Virus record (IMG/VR): IMGVR_UViG_3300048033_001543
Location: 1-21,081 of that record
Origin: a virus
Reading direction: 5' to 3' (one strand)
Length of the DNA stretch: 21,081 nt
In this document: in pieces, positions 1-5,939 of the stretch
How positions within the stretch are numbered: position 1 is the stretch's first letter
Layout of the letters: each line of letters starts with the position of its first letter
The notes under the pieces: model-generated
Told to the model about the DNA's origin: nothing
Databases searched by the model: none
The model's input: the letters and a program-made list of their open reading frames with translations, nothing else
Made by a program: the position numbers and the translations under genes

Positions 1-1607
1 CACTTATTGTTGGAACATTAAATGATCTAGTAAGAGGCGAATATGGTGGAACTGGTGTTCTTTGTACTCGCCAATTGAATATGGATATGCTATATCTTAA
101 ATCTGGATCTGTTGCTGTTAAAGGAACTGATATCACTTACTCAGTAAATCATGAATCATTCGCGAATAATGTTTATAAACCAATTGTAGGCGATGCAAAT
201 TATATGTTTGATGAAAGACAAACTATTAAATCTTATGATAATCAAACAGTTGTTCAAGTATCTCCACTAGTTAAAAGAAGCTCACTTCTAATAAAGGCTA
301 CTTTAACAACAGATAATGCTAATGTATCACCTCAGCTTGACTTGCAAAAAGGCGCAGTTTACGTTGTATCCAATCTAATTAATGACACATCTGCCGCACT
401 TGTAAATGTCACTGAATTAGATTCTACTGATCTTTATACTCCAGCTCTAGAAGCTATAACAACTAATGATACCATTGCAACAGGCGAAGGAACGGCTACT
501 GTTTCATCTGGAAACACTTCCCTTACAATTAGCGCTCCAGGCGATGATATTACTTGGATGGCAGATGCTGGTGATTATATCTTAAACTCATCAGGAACAT
601 TTGTTGGAGAGGTTTCAACAGTAAATAATGCAGCATCAGTTACTCTAAGATCTGGCGCTGCGGTAGCATTGTCTTCTGCTGGTTTCCAAATTCAAAATAA
701 CAACCACATCAAGTTCTATGATCTTGGTACAAAAGGTATTATTGAAACAAGCTTTGATACAGCTGATAACTTGCTCGGGAATGCTTACATTGGCAAATGG
801 ATTACCATTGCAGGTATCTCAGATATTGTAAATGGCGATCATCAAATCGAAGATATTGTTATCGAAGCTGCTGAACCTGGACGTCCTGGAAACACGGATG
901 GTGATAGAATTACAATCACATTAGCTGCTCCATTTAATATTAACTCAGTAATGAGATTGAATATTGTAGCAGATACGTTTGACTTCTATGGCTCTGGAAG
1001 TATTACATCAAATGGTTCAACAACTGTAATAGGTTCCGGTGGTAGTAACTTTGTTGAAGAAGTATCAATTGGTGATAAACTAATTACTTTAGATGGAACT
1101 ACGTTAGGCGAAGTTGCTTCTATTACTTCTGCTACCGAACTTGTATTAACTAGTTCTTCTGCTGTTACTATCAGTGGTGAAGATTATACAGTTCGTAAAG
1201 AACTAGGACCAACGCCTACTTACTCAATTAAACAACTTGATAAGTACGTAGAAGATTATGCTCCAGCCGGAACATATAATCTAGCTAACTATATTACTCG
1301 TCCGCTGTATCTTAATGAACCAGCTGATTCTATTAAAATTCTATTCGACGCTGAGGTATTACCTTCAACAGATATTGACGTTTATTATAGAACAGCAGTT
1401 GGTACAGAGGACATTCATTCTAAGATCTTTACTGACACTGGCTTTATAAATAATACTATAAACCCAGAAGGTGAATTTACTCAGAGAGAAATTGATATTG
1501 CAGATGTTGACCCATACACAAGGGTTGTTGTCAAAATTGTAATGAAATCGACTAATCCAGTAAATGTACCGAAAATCAAAAACTTAAGACTTATTGCATA
1601 CTCATAA
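1..1607 (+). CDS. Virion structural protein (baseplate/tail-associated), 5' end missing
   Basis: The reading frame is open from the first complete codon at position 3 (L-I-V-G-T-L-N-D...), so the gene starts upstream of the window; 534 residues are visible. The TTG at 75 is internal and is not a real start. A stretch at about 279-386 (KRSSLLIKATLTTDNANVSP, then LDLQKGAVYVVSNLIND) and the C-terminal third (PLYLNEPADSIKILFDAEV, then DIDVYYRTAVGTED and VPKIKNLRLIAYS) resemble, from memory, a large structural protein common in marine T4-like phages. The middle is beta-rich, with short Gly/Ser/Thr repeats such as GSGSITSNGSTTVIGSGG. In T4 the corresponding position carries baseplate wedge and short-fibre genes upstream of gp13, so a baseplate or fibre-attachment role is an inference. 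Its TAA overlaps the ATG of the next gene (TAATG), suggesting translational coupling. Family membership is fairly sure; the exact role is not. Confidence 0.7.
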   Translation, partial: LIVGTLNDLVRGEYGGTGVLCTRQLNMDMLYLKSGSVAVKGTDITYSVNHESFANNVYKPIVGDANYMFDERQTIKSYDNQTVVQVSPLVKRSSLLIKATLTTDNANVSPQLDLQKGAVYVVSNLINDTSAALVNVTELDSTDLYTPALEAITTNDTIATGEGTATVSSGNTSLTISAPGDDITWMADAGDYILNSSGTFVGEVSTVNNAASVTLRSGAAVALSSAGFQIQNNNHIKFYDLGTKGIIETSFDTADNLLGNAYIGKWITIAGISDIVNGDHQIEDIVIEAAEPGRPGNTDGDRITITLAAPFNINSVMRLNIVADTFDFYGSGSITSNGSTTVIGSGGSNFVEEVSIGDKLITLDGTTLGEVASITSATELVLTSSSAVTISGEDYTVRKELGPTPTYSIKQLDKYVEDYAPAGTYNLANYITRPLYLNEPADSIKILFDAEVLPSTDIDVYYRTAVGTEDIHSKIFTDTGFINNTINPEGEFTQREIDIADVDPYTRVVVKIVMKSTNPVNVPKIKNLRLIAYS

Positions 1608-1834
1608 TGGCACGCTTATCTGTACAAGGTTACACTAATCTAGTTAAAGATCCCACTTCCGGTGGGATCGTTAATAACGATCCACACGCTTTTACAGAAT
1701 ATAAAAAGAAAAGAGAAGCTGCATTACAAAATCTAAATGATAAGAAGGCTCTTGAAGTACGTGTTTCTACCATTGAAACTGATATAAATAACATTAAAGA
1801 TATGCTAAAACTTATTATTGACAAATTAACTTAG
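1607..1834 (+). CDS. Small coiled-coil phage protein (75 aa), function unknown
   Basis: A 75-residue protein whose ATG overlaps the stop of the preceding gene by one base. The N-terminus (LSVQGYTNLVKDPTSGGIVN) matches, from memory, a small family found beside structural genes in marine T4-like phages. Residues about 45-75 form a heptad-like helix (VRVSTIETDINNIKDMLKLI) that is probably a coiled coil. Similar helices assemble trimers in fibre proteins, so it may be a small structural or assembly factor, but nothing in the sequence proves that. Its coding region contains an unusual set of inverted repeats at 1649-1685 and a late-promoter-like TATAAATA at 1783-1790. An ORF on the opposite strand over the same bases is a shadow. 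Confidence 0.75.
   Translation: MARLSVQGYTNLVKDPTSGGIVNNDPHAFTEYKKKREAALQNLNDKKALEVRVSTIETDINNIKDMLKLIIDKLT
1649..1685 (+). other. Three-arm inverted repeat (alternative hairpins) inside the 75-aa gene
   Basis: Arm A GATCCCAC (1649-1656) is perfectly complementary to arm B GTGGGATC (1662-1669), with a 5-base TTCCG loop. Arm B can instead pair with arm C. GGATCGTTA (1665-1673) and TAACGATCC (1675-1683) form a 19-base palindrome with one central base, extendable to GTGG/CCAC with one bulged G. A-B and B-C are mutually exclusive. The pairing is read directly from the sequence; any regulatory role is inference. Confidence 0.6.
1783..1790 (+). promoter_or_regulatory. Candidate T4-type late promoter (TATAAATA) for the 1846 fibre gene
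   Basis: An exact TATAAATA box lies in the 3' part of the 75-aa gene, 55 bases before the ATG at 1846. In T4 this octamer at -10 is recognised by the late sigma factor gp55 with gp33 and the gp45 clamp. It may be a chance match in AT-rich coding DNA, but its distance to the next start resembles that of the intergenic copies. Confidence 0.45.
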
Positions 1835-1845
1835 GAAAATTATCA

Positions 1846-2556
1846 ATGGCTGCAACATTAACTCTAAGGTCAGTAAAAGGAAGTCCACTTACAAATACTG
1901 AAGTGGACGATAATTTTACAAATCTAAATAGTGAAATAACTACTTTAGAAACTGACGTAGGTACTTTACAAACAGATTTGAATACCGCAGAAGGCGAGAT
2001 TGATACTCTGCAATCTGAGGTCAGCGCATTGCAAACAGCTACTGGCGCAAACTTACCAGAAACCATTGCCGATGTTGTTGGAAATATGGTTACATCTAAT
2101 ACTGAATCTGGCATTTCAGTGGTTTATCAAGATGGAGATAATACTCTTGATTTTGATGTGAATGACTTTACTATCACTGTGAACGGTGATGCCACTGGCG
2201 CGGCAACAATCACAAATCTTGGAAGTCAAACTTTAACGTTAGATATTTCTTCTATCACGGGTAATTTAGCAGTAAGTGGTGACGTTGATGCAGCCAACTT
2301 TAACACCACTTCTGATATTTCTCTTAAAGAAAATTTAAATATTATTGAATCACCTTTAGATAAAATTAACCAGTTGAATGGATATACATTTAATTGGAAA
2401 GAAAATAAAAAAGAAGCAATCGGTATTGTAGCTCAAGAAGTTGAAAAAATATTTCCTGAGTTAGTGGTAGCTGGAAGAGATGGAGTGAAACGCGTTAACT
2501 ATGACTCTCTTATTCCAGTAATGTTAGAAGCAATTAAAGAATTAGCCAAACGCTAA
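1846..2556 (+). CDS. Short tail fibre with C-terminal S74 intramolecular chaperone
   Basis: A 236-aa protein preceded by an AGGA ribosome site. Residues 4-27 (LRSVKGSPLTNTEVDDNF...) are an N-terminal motif common in phage fibres. Residues about 28-65 form a coiled coil (ITTLETDVGTLQTDLNTAEG...). Residues 75-126 are a beta module shared with two other fibres in this window. Residues 156-236 form an endosialidase-type intramolecular chaperone domain (Peptidase_S74): SDISLKEN carries the Ser156/Lys161 pair with the spacing of the catalytic Ser-Lys dyad, and GIVAQEVEKIFPE is the family signature. In this family the domain folds the trimer and then cuts itself off just before the serine, so the mature fibre should end near residue 155. 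It is too short to hold a large receptor-binding head. It may act as a connector or rudimentary fibre, or be a shortened relative of the longer S74 fibre at 12809. Confidence 0.85.
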   Translation: MAATLTLRSVKGSPLTNTEVDDNFTNLNSEITTLETDVGTLQTDLNTAEGEIDTLQSEVSALQTATGANLPETIADVVGNMVTSNTESGISVVYQDGDNTLDFDVNDFTITVNGDATGAATITNLGSQTLTLDISSITGNLAVSGDVDAANFNTTSDISLKENLNIIESPLDKINQLNGYTFNWKENKKEAIGIVAQEVEKIFPELVVAGRDGVKRVNYDSLIPVMLEAIKELAKR

Positions 2557-2577
2557 TAGTTCATAAGGAGAACGAAG

Positions 2578-4122
2578 ATGGCCATTAAAGTATCAGGCAC
2601 TACGGTTATTAGTGATAGTCGTGCATTAGAAAATATTACAGATATTCCAAATATTATTAAATCATCGTTTATTGAAAGTCCGACAAACGGATCAACCGAC
2701 ACCGACGTCGGTAAATTTTTTACAGTCGACGTGTCCCCGTTCCAAGCTGTATTTGGAGTTGCACAAACACTAACAATTCAATTAGATAATAATAGTGATT
2801 TTAGTTCACCATTTTATAACGTTGAAACTGTAACGTCTGGATCTGAGGTTACTATTGACGCATCTCAATACAGCTTTCCAACAAGTACTACGGTTTATGT
2901 TAGAGCAAGATATAAAGATGCAGATGGAAACTATAGTGCTTGGACTCCAACTATTAGTTTTACAAGTAGAGTTTCATATGATTATATAATTACACCATCT
3001 ATCACCGCGCCATCCAATGGCGCAACAGATGTAAATTATCAAAGTTTTTCTTTCGGTACCTCAGCGTTTCAAGTCTCCGGTGGATCTTGGACTCATGACT
3101 CTACAGATTGGCAAATTGCTACAGATAGCAATTTCACCGCTCTAGTATTAAATGTCGTTGCTGACACCACTAACAAAGTGTCTAGAACTCCGCCTACGCT
3201 GGACCCTTCAACGACATATTATTTTAGAGTTAGACATAAAAATGATACACTAGGATATAGTGATTGGTCTAATACAGTTAGTGCTACAATGGGTGACCCT
3301 CAAGGTGAAGTTCTTTACACAACTCCAGGTAGCTATACTTGGACAGCGCCCGCTGGTGTTACTGCGGTTAGTGTTGTTGCCATTGGAGCTGGCGGGTCTG
3401 GAAGATCAGATACATATTCTGATGGATCAGGAGGCGCGGCCGGTGGTTTAGGCTGGAAAAATTCTATACCTGTTATACCTGGCAATAATTATACGGTTCA
3501 GGTTGGGGCCAATGGCGGCAATAACAACTCTGGATCCGCAGCAAGCGGTACTGATAGTTATTTCCTCAATACTGGTACAGTTAAAGGTGGCGGCGGCACC
3601 GGCGGAAGAGAAAACTATACAGTCTCTCCCACCGACGCGGGTGCCGAAAGGGACGTCATCGGCGGCAACTATAATGGCGATGGCGGCGGCAATGGCGGCT
3701 GGTCTTATAAAGGAAGTGGTCACCAATGTGCTGGTGGCGGCACTGGCGGGTACACAGGCAACGGAGGGGTCCCATCAAGTAATTATACTGGCTGGAATGG
3801 GATACAGCCGCAGGGCGGTGGCGGCGGCGGCGGGTGCTCTACTAACTGGGGAAATATGAATGGCGGCGGTGGCGTTGGGCTTTTTGGACAAGGCGCCTCA
3901 GGACAAACAACCGCGGCAAACTCAACAACTTCTGCAGCCACTGGTGGTTCTGGTGGCCTTAGTGGGTATTCTGGCACCGACAGGGCATTTTTTGATGTTC
4001 GTAATGCGTCAACAAAATATGGTCAATATGGAGCTGGTGGGCATACTATGATGTCTGGCGCTAATGGGGCCGTTCGTATTATATGGGGTAGCGGTCGATC
4101 GTTCCCAAGTAATGCGTCGTAA
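2578..4122 (+). CDS. Receptor-binding adhesin with Fn3-like and glycine-rich domains
   Basis: A 514-aa protein with a good ribosome site (AAGGAGAA) before its ATG. Residues 1-30 (MAIKVSGTTVISDSRALENI) are a fibre-type N-terminus. Residues about 31-130 and 138-238 look like two fibronectin-type or Ig-like domains, each with strands such as TTVYVRARYKDADGNYSAW and TTYYFRVRHKNDTLGYSDW. From about 244 (GEVLYTTPGSYTWTAPAGVT) a glycine-rich domain follows, with GGGGTGG, DGGGNGGW, GGGTGG and a run of seven glycines (413-419). It ends in GAVRIIWGSGRSFPSNAS, a tail I recall from glycine-rich phage fibres. Glycine-rich tips of T2-type gp38 and related adhesins bind outer-membrane receptors through polyglycine-II sandwiches, so a fibre-tip adhesin is the best call. 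The glycine-rich part is locally GC-rich (many GGC codons) in an otherwise AT-rich window, hinting at separate ancestry. Confidence 0.75.
   Translation: MAIKVSGTTVISDSRALENITDIPNIIKSSFIESPTNGSTDTDVGKFFTVDVSPFQAVFGVAQTLTIQLDNNSDFSSPFYNVETVTSGSEVTIDASQYSFPTSTTVYVRARYKDADGNYSAWTPTISFTSRVSYDYIITPSITAPSNGATDVNYQSFSFGTSAFQVSGGSWTHDSTDWQIATDSNFTALVLNVVADTTNKVSRTPPTLDPSTTYYFRVRHKNDTLGYSDWSNTVSATMGDPQGEVLYTTPGSYTWTAPAGVTAVSVVAIGAGGSGRSDTYSDGSGGAAGGLGWKNSIPVIPGNNYTVQVGANGGNNNSGSAASGTDSYFLNTGTVKGGGGTGGRENYTVSPTDAGAERDVIGGNYNGDGGGNGGWSYKGSGHQCAGGGTGGYTGNGGVPSSNYTGWNGIQPQGGGGGGGCSTNWGNMNGGGGVGLFGQGASGQTTAANSTTSAATGGSGGLSGYSGTDRAFFDVRNASTKYGQYGAGGHTMMSGANGAVRIIWGSGRSFPSNAS
3814..3834 (+). repeat. Polyglycine codon run (seven consecutive Gly codons)
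   Basis: Seven Gly codons in a row, mostly GGC, form a GC-rich simple repeat inside the adhesin gene, flanked by further GGC/GGT clusters from about 3586 to 3870. Such runs can change length by slippage and would alter the glycine-rich receptor-binding region without shifting frame if three bases move at a time. Confidence 0.7.
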
Positions 4123-4144
4123 TTTATAACTTGGAGCTTAGATA

Positions 4145-4396
4145 ATGACAGATAAAAAAATGTTATGGAATTCTCATCATAATGGGGATTATTTACAAAG
4201 TCTGAAAACGTATTGGGATATTAGGTATAAGGGTCCTTCTGGTGTAATTGGAACTTTATATGCCTTTCAAGCGTATGATAAAGATACTGCGGTGCATGAT
4301 GCACCACACGCTATTACAGCATGCTCTCAGTTTAGCCCCGATGATGTTAAAGTGCTTAGCGTCGTTGAATCAAATAATTTACCTCAATTTAATTAA
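4145..4396 (+). CDS. Unknown 83-aa protein between adhesin and DUF4376 gene
   Basis: An 83-residue ORF with a GGAG ribosome site 22 bases after the adhesin stop. I do not recognise the family. It has no signal peptide or membrane segment. It is rich in aromatic residues (WDIRYKG, LYAFQAYD) and has scattered histidines (H11, H12, H51, H55). Its place inside the same transcription unit as the adhesin, before a DUF4376-type protein and a terminator, suggests a fibre-associated or fibre-assembly role, by context only. A 15-base palindrome (4291-4305) lies in its coding region. Confidence 0.6.
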   Translation: MTDKKMLWNSHHNGDYLQSLKTYWDIRYKGPSGVIGTLYAFQAYDKDTAVHDAPHAITACSQFSPDDVKVLSVVESNNLPQFN

Positions 4397-4402
4397 GTTT
4401 AT

Positions 4403-4408
4403 AGGAAC
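4403..4408 (+). promoter_or_regulatory. Ribosome binding site fixing the 4413 start
   Basis: AGGAAC about 5-9 bases before the ATG at 4413 is a reasonable Shine-Dalgarno site and decides this start over the upstream in-frame ATG at 4248. Confidence 0.6.
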
Positions 4409-4412
4409 TAAA

Positions 4413-5069
4413 ATGCCAATTAATTACCAATATGTAATAGAAGTTGATGAGGATGGCGCTGTGCAAGCTGATGCTTTGCCAAAAGCTGTTCCAAATTTCG
4501 CGAACACTCTTAATAAAGATCCACTTACTTTATCAATGGGTGATGTTTTAAACAATAATCATATTCCTTGCGAAGTATATGAGCAGCCAAGGTCAAATCC
4601 AAGACAAACAGTTATCAACAATGGCTGGATAGTTGAAGGCCAAGTAGCATATATTAACTGGGTGTTTGAAGACTTACCAGTTGATGATATTGATACAGCT
4701 GCTTTAAAGCGTGAAAGATATAATGAAATTAATGCGTGGGCCAATAATCAAATAAAAACATCAGCAAAAAATGTTAGTGCTAGTGATGGAACGTCGCTTA
4801 ATGTGCAAATTAGAAATTCAGAAGATATTAGTAATTTAACGTTAATTGGATTGTTAGCTGAAAGAGCTATTAGAACTGGATCTTCGGAAAATGTCAATAT
4901 CATTGATAGTGATAATACTGTCAATGCATTGAGCGCAGAAGTAGCATCCGAAATTGTTAATAGTGTTTTAACATCAATTTCAAATACGAAAGTTAATGCA
5001 TCGACGCACAAATCTGCGATTAATGCTTTGAGTGATAACCAAGATATTATTGATTACGACATTTCGTAA
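4413..5069 (+). CDS. DUF4376-like fibre-associated protein (possible assembly factor)
   Basis: The start chosen is the ATG at 4413, with AGGAAC just upstream, giving 218 aa (MPINYQYVIEVDEDGAVQAD...). An upstream in-frame ATG at 4248 would overlap most of the 83-aa gene in another frame and lacks a ribosome site. The N-terminal half has small beta-rich segments ending in INWVFEDLPVDDID. From about residue 97 (LKRERYNEINAW...) a helical region follows with the DUF4376 pattern: a modified-residue-like DGTSLNVQIRNSEDISNLT, an NTVNALSAEVASEIV segment and a final helix before the terminus. DUF4376 proteins are typically encoded next to phage tail-fibre genes and are often grouped with fibre assembly proteins; the biochemical role is not settled. 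It is the last gene of the adhesin cassette and is followed by a strong terminator. Confidence 0.6.
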   Translation: MPINYQYVIEVDEDGAVQADALPKAVPNFANTLNKDPLTLSMGDVLNNNHIPCEVYEQPRSNPRQTVINNGWIVEGQVAYINWVFEDLPVDDIDTAALKRERYNEINAWANNQIKTSAKNVSASDGTSLNVQIRNSEDISNLTLIGLLAERAIRTGSSENVNIIDSDNTVNALSAEVASEIVNSVLTSISNTKVNASTHKSAINALSDNQDIIDYDIS

Positions 5070-5091
5070 AAGCGTTTTTATAAAAAAACTT

Positions 5092-5120
5092 AAAAGGGAA
5101 TCTTTGGGTTCCCTTTTTTT
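5092..5120 (+). terminator. Rho-independent terminator after the adhesin cassette
   Basis: GGGAATC (5096-5102) pairs with GGTTCCC (5107-5113, including two G-T wobble or G-C pairs) around a TTTG loop. Flanking A residues pair with the T run, and seven T residues follow (5114-5120). It lies 22 bases after the stop of the DUF4376-like gene and before a set of late promoter boxes, so it separates two transcription units. Confidence 0.85.
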
Positions 5121-5134
5121 ATGCGTAGAAAACT

Positions 5135-5142
5135 TATAAATA
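5135..5142 (+). promoter_or_regulatory. T4-type late promoter box (TATAAATA)
   Basis: An exact TATAAATA in the 136-base intergenic space after the terminator. A one-mismatch copy, TATAAATC, follows at 5147-5154, and a further exact copy lies at 5170. It presumably drives the 5206 fibre operon. Confidence 0.65.
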
Positions 5143-5169
5143 ATTGTATAAATCTCAAATTGAGAAAAT

Positions 5170-5177
5170 TATAAATA
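5170..5177 (+). promoter_or_regulatory. T4-type late promoter (TATAAATA) with extended downstream match
   Basis: An exact TATAAATA 28 bases before the ATG at 5206. The 18 bases TATAAATAGATTAAACAA differ by only one base from the promoter region at 12762, which suggests a shared extended element. Confidence 0.75.
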
Positions 5178-5205
5178 GATTAAACAACTCAAGGGTTTTC
5201 CTATT

Positions 5206-5535
5206 ATGGCAATTTATGCGAATCTTACTGCTGATCAAGGATCAACTTTTGAATCGTCAATTGATGTGACTGGTTCAGATGGTGCTGCTTTAGATCTCAC
5301 TACATATACAATCCGCGCACAAGTTCGCAAATCTTACAATTCTTCTACTGCTGTTGATTTTACTACAACAAAAGATTCTTCAGGCAATATTGGTCTTTCT
5401 TTATCAGCAACTCAAACTAGTAATATGAAAGCCGGTAGATATGTTTATGATGTTGAAATAGAATCATCATCTGCAACTGTTTCAAGAGTATTAGAAGGGC
5501 AGCTAGAAATTACACCTAGAGTTACGAGACCATAA
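5206..5535 (+). CDS. Small Ig-like virion/fibre protein (109 aa)
   Basis: A compact all-beta protein of 109 residues. The pattern QGSTFESSIDVTGSDGAALD, then YTIRAQVRKSY, GNIGLSLSATQTSNM, AGRYVYDVEIES and VLEGQLEITPRVTRP matches, from memory, a small structural protein found in many marine T4-like phages and resembles N-terminal attachment domains of baseplate or fibre proteins (BppU-type fold). It opens the second fibre operon, just downstream of two late promoter boxes. The ribosome site is weak (AAGGG, 11 bases upstream). A fibre or baseplate attachment role is likely but inferred. Confidence 0.7.
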   Translation: MAIYANLTADQGSTFESSIDVTGSDGAALDLTTYTIRAQVRKSYNSSTAVDFTTTKDSSGNIGLSLSATQTSNMKAGRYVYDVEIESSSATVSRVLEGQLEITPRVTRP

Positions 5536-5544
5536 GGTATAACA

Positions 5545-5907
5545 ATGGCAATTAAAGCTACAGTAAATAGAGCAAATACTGCTGCAATCGCAGCTAGAAC
5601 TAGTTCTAAAAAAGAGATTCAAGCAAAATCAATTGCTGTAGGTTCTGCTGGTAAAATTCAAGATTTATCTGACGTAGATCTTGGTGATATTGCAGATGGT
5701 AAAGTATTAACATATGATGCGGCTACTGGTAAGTTTAAAGGAGTTGAATCCACAACCTTTGGTAAACAAAGGCTAAATGATTTAAACGATATTGATGTTA
5801 CTCAATTGCAACAGGGCGCAATGGTAGTTTGGGATGAAGCAACACAGAAATGGGTTGCAAAACAAGATATCCAAGATGGTACATCGCTAAATGGCGGTAG
5901 GTACTAA
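5545..5907 (+). CDS. Fibre connector-like protein with two internal repeats (120 aa)
   Basis: A 120-aa protein starting 9 bases after the previous stop, with the ribosome site AAGGT inside that gap. After a helical N-terminus (residues 1-35) it carries two copies of a motif of about 27 residues: LSDVDLGDIADGKVLTYDAA... (41-67) and LNDIDVTQLQQGAMVVWDEA... (80-106). The pattern LxDxD...G.v..wD.at.kw is widespread in phage fibre and structural proteins, where it forms short beta units. It probably serves as a linker or adaptor in fibre attachment; no enzyme motif is visible. Confidence 0.7.
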   Translation: MAIKATVNRANTAAIAARTSSKKEIQAKSIAVGSAGKIQDLSDVDLGDIADGKVLTYDAATGKFKGVESTTFGKQRLNDLNDIDVTQLQQGAMVVWDEATQKWVAKQDIQDGTSLNGGRY

Positions 5908-5939
5908 CTTCATAATAATAATAACGGAGAGGCAATTAA

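Noticed and set aside
75-83. TTG at 75 as the start of the first gene
   Set aside because: The frame is open back to position 3 with protein-like sequence and there is no ribosome site, so the gene is simply cut by the window edge.
1445-1452. TATAAATA inside the first gene as a promoter
   Set aside because: It lies 155 bases before the next gene start, deep in coding sequence, and is likely a chance match.
2701-2712. ACCGACGTCGGT palindrome in the adhesin gene
   Set aside because: No loop, a single copy, in coding sequence; nothing links it to regulation.
3503-3859. Plus-strand 118-aa ORF within the adhesin gene
   Set aside because: Alanine-rich out-of-frame reading of the GC-rich glycine codons, without a ribosome site.
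4248-4412. ATG at 4248 as the start of the DUF4376-like gene
   Set aside because: It would overlap most of the well-formed 83-aa gene and has no ribosome site, whereas the ATG at 4413 does.
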